Positions 15,521 through 23,888 of a stretch of 48,222 nucleotides of DNA are shown here, piece after piece. Every line of letters starts with the position of its first letter. The first letter of the stretch is position 1. Under the pieces are notes generated by a model. The model made no database searches. It had not been told where the DNA came from and saw only the letters and a program-made list of their open reading frames with translations. The position numbers and the translations under genes are program-made. Source of the stretch: Paenibacillus cremeus (GTDB taxonomy: Bacteria > Bacillota > Bacilli > Paenibacillales > NBRC-103111); assembly GCF_007786445.1 (NCBI RefSeq), contig NZ_VNJI01000057.1, positions 1-48,222 of the forward strand, in the 5' to 3' direction.

Positions 15521-16459
15521 ATGAAATACCGCAGATTGGGCAAGACGAATTTGAAGGTTTCGGTCATCGGCGTAGGTACTTGGCAGTTCGGTGGCGAATG
15601 GGGCAAGCCATTCTCGCAGGACGAGGCGGACGCCATTCTGGATCAAGCGCAAGCCAGCGGCATTAATCTGATTGACACCGCGGAATGTTATGGAGACCAT
15701 ACCTCTGAAAGACTGATCGGGGATTATATTGCCCGCAGACGCCGAGAGGACTGGGTAATCGCTACGAAGTTCGGCCATCATTTTCATTCAAATTTTACTC
15801 GTAGCGAGCATTGGACGCCTCAGGACGTATTAGGTCAGCTGGACGCCTCGCTTAAAGCTTTGCAAACCGATTACATAGATATTTATCAATTCCATTCGGG
15901 CCCGGATCCGATGTTTGACCAAGACGAGCTCTGGACCCTGCTGGACAAACAGGTCCAAGCCGGTAAAATCCGCCACCTCGGCACCTCCATCGGCAGCAAC
16001 GATAACCTGCACCAAACGGAAGCATCGACCAAAGTCGGCTCGCAGGTCATTCAGGTCGTATATAACCGGCTCGACCGAAAGCCGGAGGAGCGCGTGTTCC
16101 CTTCCTGCGAGCAGCAGGATCTCGGCGTTCTGGCGCGCGTACCGCTTGCGAGCGGCTATTTGAGCGGCAAATACAAGCCGGGCGCGACCTTCGGGGACAA
16201 CGATGTACGTCACCGGCACGACAAGGAACAAACGCTGCGCAAGCTGCAGGAGGTCGAACACATCCGCGAGCAGGAGGTGCCTGCTGGGATGGACATGGCC
16301 ACCTGGGCGCTCGCTTGGTGCTTGAAGCACCCGGCGGTCACAGCCGTTATTCCAGGCTGTAAGAGCCCGGAGCAGGTGATCTCCAACGCAGCCGCAGCTG
16401 CATATGTGGGCGAAGGACATCCACAAAATTGGAATGTCGAATCGGAGCCCAAAGCATAA
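15521..16459 (+). CDS. Aldo/keto reductase
   Basis: 312 residues with an NAD(P)H-dependent TIM-barrel oxidoreductase pattern. The catalytic tetrad is visible: Asp52 and Tyr57 in DTAECYG, Lys83 in IATKFG and His125 in YQFHSG. The N-terminus MKYRRLGKTNLKVSVIGVGT and the late cofactor region (HPAVTAVIPGCKSPEQVISN) are typical of the AKR YhdN/IolS-like branch. The physiological substrate cannot be inferred. GGAGGG lies upstream of the ATG. Probably a single-gene unit. Confidence 0.9.
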   Translation: MKYRRLGKTNLKVSVIGVGTWQFGGEWGKPFSQDEADAILDQAQASGINLIDTAECYGDHTSERLIGDYIARRRREDWVIATKFGHHFHSNFTRSEHWTPQDVLGQLDASLKALQTDYIDIYQFHSGPDPMFDQDELWTLLDKQVQAGKIRHLGTSIGSNDNLHQTEASTKVGSQVIQVVYNRLDRKPEERVFPSCEQQDLGVLARVPLASGYLSGKYKPGATFGDNDVRHRHDKEQTLRKLQEVEHIREQEVPAGMDMATWALAWCLKHPAVTAVIPGCKSPEQVISNAAAAAYVGEGHPQNWNVESEPKA

Positions 16460-16526
16460 AAATCCATGTTTTTCAGTCGAACCGTCCATGGGAAAGGGTC
16501 TCTAGCCGCGGTATGCTAAATCCGTT

Positions 16527-16560
16527 ACAACTGTTACAGCTATAGCGCGCTGTCAGTTGT
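16527..16560 (+). other. Hairpin in the leader of the MFS transporter gene
   Basis: ACAACTG (16527-16533) plus ACAGC (16536-16540) pair with GCTGT (16549-16553) plus CAGTTGT (16554-16560), leaving only a TT bulge. No T-run follows, so it is not a normal terminator; it could be an operator or an mRNA element. It lies 45 bases before the MFS start. Confidence 0.45.
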
Positions 16561-16605
16561 CGAGCTTACATACGGAAATTACCTGCGGAAAGGTCTTGAG
16601 AACTC

Positions 16606-17802
16606 ATGAAGCTGTCGACACGAATCTACTTGGATGCTGCCTTACAGAACATTAAAGGCGTCAGCTTTTTCACCTTTTTGCAAGTGTTGATCGCCCGTCT
16701 GGGAGCCAGTAACTTCGAGCTGTCGCTCGCCAATTCCTTACCGCCTCTGTTCTGCGCACTGTCCCTCGCCTTCCTGACGCGACAGCTGCCGCTGACCAGA
16801 GGCGTTTTTCTAACCAGCGGGTATGTGCGGCAGTTCGCCTTTTTGTCCATGGCACTGTCCGTGCTTCTGCCACACCCAATTCCGTATTTGCTGTTTTTCT
16901 GGTCCATCAATGCGGTGGCGGTGATGATTACCGGAGCGCAGCAGCCGGCGATTTTACGCAAATGGGTAGAGCCTAGCGAATTCCCTAGAATTTTTAGCAA
17001 TAACAAAATGATCGGCATCGTGATTGTCACACTGGGCAGCTTCGCCATCGGTCATTATCTTGACGCGTACAACGATATTTTTCCGCTCAACTATGTGATC
17101 TCGATGCTCGTGGGCTGCGGGGCAACGTTTACCGGTATGGCACTCATAGCTGAGCTGGCGCCGAAGGGGAAGCAGCCGATCCGCTTGACCTGGGTCCGGC
17201 CCCTCCAGGAAGCGGATCGCAAAACCTGGTGGATGGGACTCAACAACGCAGGCATCGCGATGGTTGCGCCGCTGTTCATCATTTACCACGTCAAGGTGCT
17301 GAATCTGAGCAATTCACAGATCGCTTATTTTGTAGTGACGGCCGGGATCGTCTCCACCCTGCTGCTTCCCCTTGCAAGGCATTGGATGGAACGGTTCGGC
17401 CTGATGCGGATGTACGGTATCGCCGTCTTGGGCATGTCCGTAGCTGTCCTGCCCTACGGCTGGATTCATAACTTTTGGGCGCTGCTTGCGCTTCAAGGGT
17501 GGCTGGGGCTGTGTTTGGCGATTCACGAGGTGGCTTCGCAAACGGTCATGATGAACGAGGCAGCCAAGCACAAGAAGGAAATGGCTTATTTCTCCGATTT
17601 CCAGCTTCTGATGAATGCCGGGAACGGGGTCGGCGCCTTAATTGCAGGGGCTTTAACGGCCGTTCTCCCGCTCTGGGGCTGCTTCGTCGTCATCGCCGTC
17701 ACACGGCTGCTATTTTATTTTTCCTACCGAGGCACGGAAACAGAGTCCGCGGCGGTCACACGGAAAGCACCGAAGTCTCCCTCCCCACAAGCGCATATGT
17801 AA
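16606..17802 (+). CDS. MFS transporter
   Basis: 398 residues with about twelve hydrophobic helices, arranged as in the major facilitator superfamily. The usual motif A is weak, and the N-terminus (ALQNIKGVSFFTFLQVLIAR) resembles Bacillus MFS proteins of unknown substrate. The second half has the pattern GLNNAGIAMVAPLFIIYHVK and NAGNGVGALIAGALTAVLPL. GAAAGG lies about 13 bases before the ATG, and a hairpin of unknown role sits upstream. A bidirectional terminator follows. Substrate unknown. Confidence 0.78.
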   Translation: MKLSTRIYLDAALQNIKGVSFFTFLQVLIARLGASNFELSLANSLPPLFCALSLAFLTRQLPLTRGVFLTSGYVRQFAFLSMALSVLLPHPIPYLLFFWSINAVAVMITGAQQPAILRKWVEPSEFPRIFSNNKMIGIVIVTLGSFAIGHYLDAYNDIFPLNYVISMLVGCGATFTGMALIAELAPKGKQPIRLTWVRPLQEADRKTWWMGLNNAGIAMVAPLFIIYHVKVLNLSNSQIAYFVVTAGIVSTLLLPLARHWMERFGLMRMYGIAVLGMSVAVLPYGWIHNFWALLALQGWLGLCLAIHEVASQTVMMNEAAKHKKEMAYFSDFQLLMNAGNGVGALIAGALTAVLPLWGCFVVIAVTRLLFYFSYRGTETESAAVTRKAPKSPSPQAHM

Positions 17803-17809
17803 GGTAACG

Positions 17810-17852
17810 AAAAAGCGTCCTATCACCGTTAACCCGGTGGGGACGCTTTTCT
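17810..17852. terminator. Bidirectional terminator between MFS and GGDEF-EAL genes
   Basis: AAAAGCGTCC (17811-17820) pairs with GGACGCTTTT (17841-17850), with CACCG/CGGTG inside. It serves both convergent genes. Confidence 0.85.
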
Positions 17853-17862
17853 TGTATTAGGA

Positions 17863-19608
17863 TTACGCTGGAATCCGTTTCAGCAACGCGGTAAAATCCT
17901 CCGATGGAATCGGCTTGCTGTAAATGTAGCCTTGAATCTCGCGGCAGTTCGCATCCAGCAGGAAGGCGAGCTGTTCTTCCGTCTCCACGCCCTCGGCGAT
18001 CACATTCAGCTTCAGGCTGTGCGCCATGGCCATGATCGCGTGAACGATGGCCGCGTCATCCGGATCCTCTCCGATGTCACGGACGAACTGCTGGGCGATC
18101 TTGAGTTTGTTGATCGGGAATTTCTTTAAGTAATTCAGCGACGAATAGCCTGTGCCGAAATCATCCATGGAGATATGTATGCCGAGGTCGCGCAGCGTTT
18201 GCAGCTTCTCGATGACTTGATCCACATGATGCATGGCGATGCCTTCCGTAATCTCCAGCTCCAGATAGCGCGGCTCCAGTCCGCTCTCGTTCAGCGCGTC
18301 GAGCACCACGTTCACAAAGTCTGGCTGATGGAACTGTATCGGCGAAATATTGACAGCCATCTTGAGCGGTGTGAATCCGAGCCGCTGCCAATATTTATTT
18401 TGCATGCAGGCCGTACGCAGCACCCAATTCCCCAGCGGAATAATAAGTCCGGTCTCTTCGGCCAGCGGAATGAATTCTCCCGGCGAAATGAAGCCCAGGC
18501 TCGGGTGGTTCCACCGGATCAGCGCCTCCATCCCATTCATCTGGCTGCTGAAAATATCGATCTGCGGCTGATAGTACAGGACGAACTCGTCCTGCTCCAG
18601 CGCCTTATTCAGCCATTCCTCCATGACAAGCTTCTGGATGACCGTCTCGTTCATCTCCGGCTTATAGAACTGGCTGTTGTTCTTGCCCCGTTCCTTCGCC
18701 CGGTACATCGCGTTGTCCGCATTCTTCATCAGGGTGACGGCATCCTCACCGTCCAGCGGGTACATCGCGATCCCGATGCTGCAGCCAACGCGCATCTCAT
18801 GGCCTTCGATCTTGAATGGACGGCCTAGCAGCTTAATGAGCTTGCTGGCGATCTTCTCCGCATCTTGGGCGCTCTCGATGTCCTCCACGAGTATCGTAAA
18901 TTCGTCTCCGCCCTGGCGCGAAACCCGGTCTCCGGCATGGAGTCCCGCTTTGAGCCGCTCCGCCGCTTCGATCAGCAGCTTATCCCCAAACGTATGGCCA
19001 AACGTATCGTTCACATGATTAAAACGGCTCAAATCGATGAACATCACCGCGAGCTGACGGCCTGACGCCTTCGCCCCGCGGATGGATAAGCTTAAGGACT
19101 GCTGGAACATCTGCCGGTTCGGCAGGCCGGTCAGCACGTCGTGATAAGCCAAGTAGGTCAGCTGACGCTCCGTAAACTCTCTGTGGCGAATATCCATGAT
19201 GACAAAATTGAGCAGCGGCAAGGCCAGCAGGAGTCCTCCCGCAATATCCGCCAAGCTGCCACACCAATCGTTCGTCGTGTGGAGCACCTGCCCGCGAACC
19301 ATCAACTTGACCGCTTCCACCAAAATCATGAGCAGCAGCAGCAATCCGAACATGCGGACGGGCTTGATTCGATCATTCATAACCGAAAAATAAAGTATAG
19401 GGATTGAACAAAGTACCACAACAGCAGAACCTATGTAGTCGGTACCATCAATGCTCTGCCCAGCAAGCTGGCGCAGCGCCATAATAACGATTTCCGTACC
19501 AATAAACACGAGCCACAAGCGCAGAAAGTAGGCATTTTGGAAAAAAAAATCGCGCAATGCCCTCATTCTGGCCGTTCCCGTGCTTCTTGGATTCTGATTG
19601 CTTACCAT
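17863..19608 (-). CDS. Membrane GGDEF-EAL protein (cyclic-di-GMP turnover)
   Basis: About 581 residues. Some four to six N-terminal membrane helices (to residue about 150) precede a GGDEF domain with intact RQGGDEF and an EAL domain with MEALIRW, ITEGIA and DDFGTGYSS. Both catalytic signatures look intact, so the protein may make or break cyclic-di-GMP. No RxxD inhibitory site is seen five residues before GGDEF. Start ATG 19608 has AGAGGA upstream; the longer open frame to 19719 lacks a ribosome site. It stands alone between terminator 17810 and the copper gene. Which activity dominates cannot be decided from sequence. Confidence 0.9.
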   Translation of the reverse strand: MVSNQNPRSTGTARMRALRDFFFQNAYFLRLWLVFIGTEIVIMALRQLAGQSIDGTDYIGSAVVVLCSIPILYFSVMNDRIKPVRMFGLLLLLMILVEAVKLMVRGQVLHTTNDWCGSLADIAGGLLLALPLLNFVIMDIRHREFTERQLTYLAYHDVLTGLPNRQMFQQSLSLSIRGAKASGRQLAVMFIDLSRFNHVNDTFGHTFGDKLLIEAAERLKAGLHAGDRVSRQGGDEFTILVEDIESAQDAEKIASKLIKLLGRPFKIEGHEMRVGCSIGIAMYPLDGEDAVTLMKNADNAMYRAKERGKNNSQFYKPEMNETVIQKLVMEEWLNKALEQDEFVLYYQPQIDIFSSQMNGMEALIRWNHPSLGFISPGEFIPLAEETGLIIPLGNWVLRTACMQNKYWQRLGFTPLKMAVNISPIQFHQPDFVNVVLDALNESGLEPRYLELEITEGIAMHHVDQVIEKLQTLRDLGIHISMDDFGTGYSSLNYLKKFPINKLKIAQQFVRDIGEDPDDAAIVHAIMAMAHSLKLNVIAEGVETEEQLAFLLDANCREIQGYIYSKPIPSEDFTALLKRIPA

Positions 19609-19746
19609 ATCAATCCTCTGCTTCCCTGAACCGTGTTGCCTATATTGTAAAACGTAGCATTCAAAAGAACAAGGAAAATTTGGAACCTTTGACTCATGTT
19701 TCGGCGAAATTCCGCGCATTTCTGCGCACTTTGTAGAAGTTTATCA

Positions 19747-21429
19747 TCAATATACACGAATCTGCTTATCGTACACCGTCTCATCGTCATTGCTATCGAG
19801 CACGCGAACTTCAACGTTCCAATGCCCCGGATAGGGCAGGTAGGCGCCGCGCGTTTTGTAGGTATACTGCTTCAAGCCGCCGTACGTTTCGTCCGTAGCC
19901 TTCTCCTGAACCGCCTCCACCGGAACCTCGATCGGGGCGATCTCGGCGCTGCCCTGCTCCTGCAGCTTCAGAATCACTTGCTTCGGCGTCAGACTCTCCG
20001 GCAGCCATACCTTCACGGTAAAATCGTTCACGCCCGGTACCGCCGGTGAAATCAGCGTGGTCATGTGAATCTTCTCGCCCATCACATGCCAGCTCAAGGG
20101 CTGATTGGCCGGCACCGGCGTCAAGTAAGTGAACACTCCCACAATGCCGATTATCAACGCCATGAGAACGGCATCGATTCGGATCAGCACGCCTGTGGCG
20201 CGATCTTTCCTCCGGCGAAACATCCAGCGAATCAGAGCCGCAGTGACCACCACGAGCAGAACGAGCCCGGTTTTGGCCAGCAGCAGCTTACCCCATTCCG
20301 TTTCTACGATGTAGGTGACATTCGGGAGGAAAATGAAGACCGAGAGCACTCCCGAGACAATCAGCAGTAAAATGCTCAGCAAAGCCGCCAGCGTAAAGGA
20401 GGCAAAAAACCGCTTTGCGCTCTCCCGCTCCGCTCTCCACAGGGCCAGCATCATCACGAGGCCGCCGGCCCACACCGCCGCAGCCCCCAAATGCAGCGCA
20501 TCGAGCAGTATCGTCTCACCTCTCGGCTCAAACGCCGCGGCATGGCCCAGAAAGCTCTTGGCGATCCAGATCAGCGCCACGAGCAACAGATCCAGCAGGG
20601 CGCTGCGATAGATGACAACAAAGGACATGAGAGCAAGCAGAAGCCCCGCGATCCAAGCATAACCAACGGTGGTCTGGGTAAACATTTCCAGCACGTCTCC
20701 GCCGCTGTCGCCCACCATCTCCCATAGATGCGTCCACATGAACAAGATGTAGCAGATCAAATACGCCTGCTGCCAGCGATCACCCCAGGATTTTAGTCGG
20801 TCTCGGACCCTCTCCGTACAAGTGCTGCCGAACCATCGCTGCCATAATACCCATCCGGTAAACACCAGCATGGTGAGATAGAACGCAATGCGTGTAGCAA
20901 ACTGGAAGGCGTCAGCCATCGTAAACTGAGTCAAAAGCCCTCCGTGCATATGGTTGTGCGCATCGGGCTGTGAAGCCACCCCCGGCTGTTCAGTTAAACT
21001 CTGGCCGACTGCGAACAAATACGTCCCGTCAATCGGATGGCCGTCCGCAGAAATTACATGATAAGTAACGATATAATTGCCTTGGCCAAGCTTCGGCAGC
21101 TCCAGCGACAGCACGGTGTGCGTCTCATTCAGCACGGCCGCGCGGTCGGTCAGCCGCTTCTTGTTCGTATCAAAGATGCGAATATAGTACAGTCCATCCT
21201 CCAGGCGCTCGTTGAACGTCAAAGCAATTTGCCCCGGCGCTTGCTGCAGCTCCGCATTCACCGCCGGTGACGCATCCACCAGACTGGCATGCGCGCTCGC
21301 CTTCCCCACCCAGCTCATGAACAGCACAGCCGTACATAAGCACAGTATCCATAGGAACGCAGCTCCGCGAAGCAGCAGCCCTGTGCCCTTTGTTCGATGA
21401 CCCACCTTACCCGCCCCCCGTTGGTCCAT
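19747..21429 (-). CDS. CopC-CopD fusion protein (YcnJ-like copper uptake)
   Basis: 560 residues. The signal sequence ends SAHASLVDASP, so cleavage after KASA would expose His47 as the new N-terminus, the Cu(II) ligand position of CopC domains; ISADGHPIDGTY supplies a further CopC motif. Next comes a CopD part of about eight membrane helices (to residue about 430), and the last 110 residues look like a YtkA/FixH-like beta domain. This is the layout of B. subtilis YcnJ, a copper importer. Its start overlaps the stop of the DUF2203 gene (TAATG), so translation is probably coupled. An upstream GTG is another possible start. Confidence 0.87.
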   Translation of the reverse strand: MDQRGAGKVGHRTKGTGLLLRGAAFLWILCLCTAVLFMSWVGKASAHASLVDASPAVNAELQQAPGQIALTFNERLEDGLYYIRIFDTNKKRLTDRAAVLNETHTVLSLELPKLGQGNYIVTYHVISADGHPIDGTYLFAVGQSLTEQPGVASQPDAHNHMHGGLLTQFTMADAFQFATRIAFYLTMLVFTGWVLWQRWFGSTCTERVRDRLKSWGDRWQQAYLICYILFMWTHLWEMVGDSGGDVLEMFTQTTVGYAWIAGLLLALMSFVVIYRSALLDLLLVALIWIAKSFLGHAAAFEPRGETILLDALHLGAAAVWAGGLVMMLALWRAERESAKRFFASFTLAALLSILLLIVSGVLSVFIFLPNVTYIVETEWGKLLLAKTGLVLLVVVTAALIRWMFRRRKDRATGVLIRIDAVLMALIIGIVGVFTYLTPVPANQPLSWHVMGEKIHMTTLISPAVPGVNDFTVKVWLPESLTPKQVILKLQEQGSAEIAPIEVPVEAVQEKATDETYGGLKQYTYKTRGAYLPYPGHWNVEVRVLDSNDDETVYDKQIRVY

Positions 21430-21833
21430 TACTCCCCCGACAGCCGCTTGCGTCCAATAAAGCCGTCATGCAGCCCGTGGTAATATTCAATCCGCTCTTC
21501 CCCTTGCTTCCAGCACAGCAATACTTCCTCCCCGTCAATCTGAGCCGGAAAATCGATCAAGCCGCTGTCGACGTCCTTCAGCTCCGCCCCCTTCAGCTGC
21601 AGGCTCCGAATCCCGGTGTCGGCCTCCAGCTGCATCATCTCCAGCTCGCACTCGAGCGCGAAGAACGGATCCTCTCCTTCCGGCTTCCCGTACTTGCGCA
21701 CATGCTCCTTCAGCGCGTGCAGCTGAGCGAATTTCACCTCAAAGCGCCGCTTGATCGCCTGCAGCCGCTCCAGGTCATGCCGGACGGAAGGAAGCAGCGC
21801 GTTCGCCTCTTCCGGTGTGAAATACTTCTTCAT
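21429..21833 (-). CDS. DUF2203 family protein
   Basis: 134 residues, beginning MKKYFTPEEANALLPSVRHD, the typical start of DUF2203 proteins. A helical N-terminal half, then GIDF-like and LCWKQGEERIEYYHGLHDGF, the usual conserved tail. The function is unknown. It overlaps the CopC-CopD gene by one base, so the two form an operon, though no biochemical link is known. Confidence 0.82.
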   Translation of the reverse strand: MKKYFTPEEANALLPSVRHDLERLQAIKRRFEVKFAQLHALKEHVRKYGKPEGEDPFFALECELEMMQLEADTGIRSLQLKGAELKDVDSGLIDFPAQIDGEEVLLCWKQGEERIEYYHGLHDGFIGRKRLSGE

Positions 21834-22003
21834 CGACGATAGTCCCCCTCGAACCTAACCCAACCTGGTGCGGATATACGCGGTAAATTGGGCTAATGTT
21901 CCCTTTTCTTTCTAATTTAGCACACAATGCTGTGTCGAACCAAATGTACGTTGGCATCTTGCAAAGTCAAGTCTTTTTTTTATGTGACAAACTATTATTT
22001 TGA

Positions 22004-22030
22004 TTGACAGATACCATATCTTGATATAAA
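22004..22030 (+). promoter_or_regulatory. Likely nrd operon promoter
   Basis: TTGACA at 22004-22009 and TATAAA at 22025-22030 (15-base gap), or TAAATT at 22027-22032 (17-base gap). It sits before the cobalamin riboswitch and overlaps the first NrdR-like box. Confidence 0.55.
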
Positions 22031-22054
22031 TTTTAATTTATCATCTACATATTG
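22014..22054 (+). promoter_or_regulatory. Tandem NrdR-like boxes
   Basis: CCATATCTTG (22014-22023) and CTACATATTG (22045-22054) match the NrdR core CwAtATaTwG at 8 and 9 of 10 positions. They are exactly 31 bases apart, the usual three-helical-turn spacing of NrdR box pairs. The first lies between the -35 and -10 elements. NrdR is the dATP/ATP-sensing repressor of ribonucleotide reductase genes. Confidence 0.6.
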
Positions 22055-22057
22055 TTA

Positions 22058-22256
22058 AGTGCAGGTGCTTCCTCCCAATTTGGATAGGAAGCTTAATAGG
22101 GAAGGCCGGTGCGAAACCGGCGCGGTCCCGCCACTGTAAGGTACCTTTTCCGACAGCATCCGACAGGGTTCGGGGTTGCCATTGCACTCCGTCCCATCGA
22201 GTCCATTGCAGCATGCTTGCACGAAAAGGTCCAAGCCAGATACCTAGCCTGCAGCT
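22058..22256 (+). ncRNA. Cobalamin (B12) riboswitch upstream of nrdIEF
   Basis: Closing helix TGCAGG (22060-22065) with CCTGCA (22249-22254). Inside are the hallmarks of the class: GGTGC near the start, TTAATAGGGAA, the hairpin GCCGGTGCGAAACCGGC, GGTCCCGCCACTGTAA and the 3' element AAGCCAGATACC. A strong terminator follows at 22336, so ligand binding is expected to stop transcription of nrdIEF. The genes controlled are for a B12-independent enzyme. Confidence 0.95.
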
Positions 22257-22335
22257 GACACGCCCCTACGGCAGATAGGGAAGGTGTCCGAACCGCCCTT
22301 GATGCTGACGGGTTTGTTTTGACCTGCACATTCGC

Positions 22336-22376
22336 GGCGCATCCGGCCCTTGATTATCGCCGGATGCGCCTCTTTT
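22336..22376 (+). terminator. Riboswitch expression-platform terminator
   Basis: GGCGCATCCGGC (22336-22347) pairs perfectly with GCCGGATGCGCC (22359-22370), followed by TCTTTTT. It lies between the aptamer and the nrdI ribosome site (22397-22405). Confidence 0.88.
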
Positions 22377-22414
22377 TATGCGCTACAGGGCTCTGTAAAG
22401 GAGAGACATCGACC

Positions 22415-22774
22415 GTGTTGATTGCTTATGATTCCAAGACAGGCAATGTACGACGATTTATCCAAAAGTGTAACCTGCCTTCCATTCAGATCGAAGAGGC
22501 GATGACCGTGAACGAACCGTTCGTGCTCGTCACCTATACGACCGGGTTCGGACAAGCGCCCGACAAGGTGATGACGTTCCTTAGGCGGAATCACCAGTGG
22601 CTTCGTGGGGTATCGGCCAGCGGCAACCGCAATTGGGGCGAAGGCTTCGCGCGCAGCGCGGACCGGATTGCCGAGCAGTACCGTGTACCGGTGCTCACCA
22701 AGTTCGAGCTGTCGGGCACGGGGCGCGATGTAGAAACATTTACACAGGGGGTGCTGGCAGTTGCGGCATATTGA
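22415..22774 (+). CDS. nrdI: NrdI, flavodoxin-like class Ib ribonucleotide reductase activator
   Basis: About 119 residues. NrdI is a flavodoxin-like protein that supplies an oxidant to build the dimanganese-tyrosyl radical in NrdF. The FMN-binding start is LIAYDSKTGNVRRFI; further family features are LVTYTTGFGQAPDKVMTFL and GVSASGNRNWGEGFARSAD. Start GTG 22415 is preceded by AAAGGAGAG (22397-22405); TTG 22418 is an alternative. The gene comes first after the riboswitch and overlaps the proposed nrdE start by 14 bases. Confidence 0.92.
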   Translation: MLIAYDSKTGNVRRFIQKCNLPSIQIEEAMTVNEPFVLVTYTTGFGQAPDKVMTFLRRNHQWLRGVSASGNRNWGEGFARSADRIAEQYRVPVLTKFELSGTGRDVETFTQGVLAVAAY

Positions 22775-23888
22775 GCTTAATAACTTGCTAATGCAGCGCG
22801 GTGCGGACGGCTTTTTCCAATTGGATAAAGACCGCGAGGCCGTCGAAGCCTACATGGAGGAAGTGAACCGCCGAAGCGTGCACTTCGACTCGACGCAGGC
22901 CAAAGTTCGCTACATGGTCGATCACGATTTTTATGAGAATATATATGAGCAATACACCGCTGACGAGATTGACGACGTCTACCGCATCACGCACAGCTAC
23001 GGCTTTGAATTTGCGTCCTACATGGCCGCATCGAAATTTTACGAGGATTACGCCTTGAAAAGCGACGATCGCTCACAGTACCTTGAACACTACGCAGACC
23101 GGGCTGCCATAGTGGCGCTTCATCTGGGACGCCGAAACATTGAGGCAGCGAAGACGCTGGCTTCCGCGATCATGGAGCAGCGGGTGCAGCCGGCGACGCC
23201 GACGTTCCTCAACGCAGGCAAAAGCCGTCGCGGCGAAATGGTCTCCTGCTTCCTGCTGGAGATGGACGATTCGCTCAACTCGATCAACTACGTGCTGGGC
23301 ACGTGCATGCAGCTCTCCAAAGTCGGCGGCGGCGTGGCGGTGAATTTGTCCAAGCTGCGCGGACGCGGAGAAGCGATCAAGGGCGTGGAAGGCGCAGCCA
23401 AAGGCATCATGCCGGTGCTGAAGCTGATGGAGGACGCATTCTCGTACGCCGATCAGATGGGACAGCGCAAAGGCTCGGGCGCGGGGTACTATAACATTTT
23501 TGGCTGGGACGTTATGGAGTTTCTCGATAGCAAGAAGATCAACGCGGATGAGAAAATGCGGCTCAAAACGCTGTCCATCGGCCTGATCGTTCCGAACAAG
23601 TTCTACCAGCTCGCTGAAGCGAACCTGCCGCTGCACGTGTTTGCACCATATACGGTTTATAAAGCTTATGGCTCGCATCTGGACGATATGGACCTCGACG
23701 AGATGTACGACAAGCTGCTGGCCGACGACCGCGTGAAAAAGAAAGTAATCATGAGCGCGCGCGACATGCTGGTTAAGATCGCCACGATCCAGCTGGAATC
23801 CGGCTACCCGTACATTATGAACAAATCGAACGCCAACCGCGCGCACGCGCTGAACAGCATCGGCTCGATCAAGATGTCGAATTTGTGT
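22761..23888 (+). CDS. nrdE: NrdE, class Ib ribonucleotide reductase large subunit, 5' exon
   Basis: First 376 codons of the catalytic subunit that reduces ribonucleotide diphosphates to deoxy forms in the cytoplasm. Segments include VQPATPTFLNAGKSRRGEMV, SCFLLEMDDSLN (first redox cysteine), SKVGGGVAVNLSKLRGRGEA, MGQRKGSGAGYYNIF and the end KMSNLC. The last cysteine matches the thiyl-radical residue (E. coli C439). Reading then meets TAA, but the missing part resumes in frame after an 891-base group I intron; the spliced product is 694 residues, close to the usual 700. Start TTG 22761 has GGGGGTG upstream and overlaps nrdI by 14 bases. ATG 22791 is an alternative start. Confidence 0.93.
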
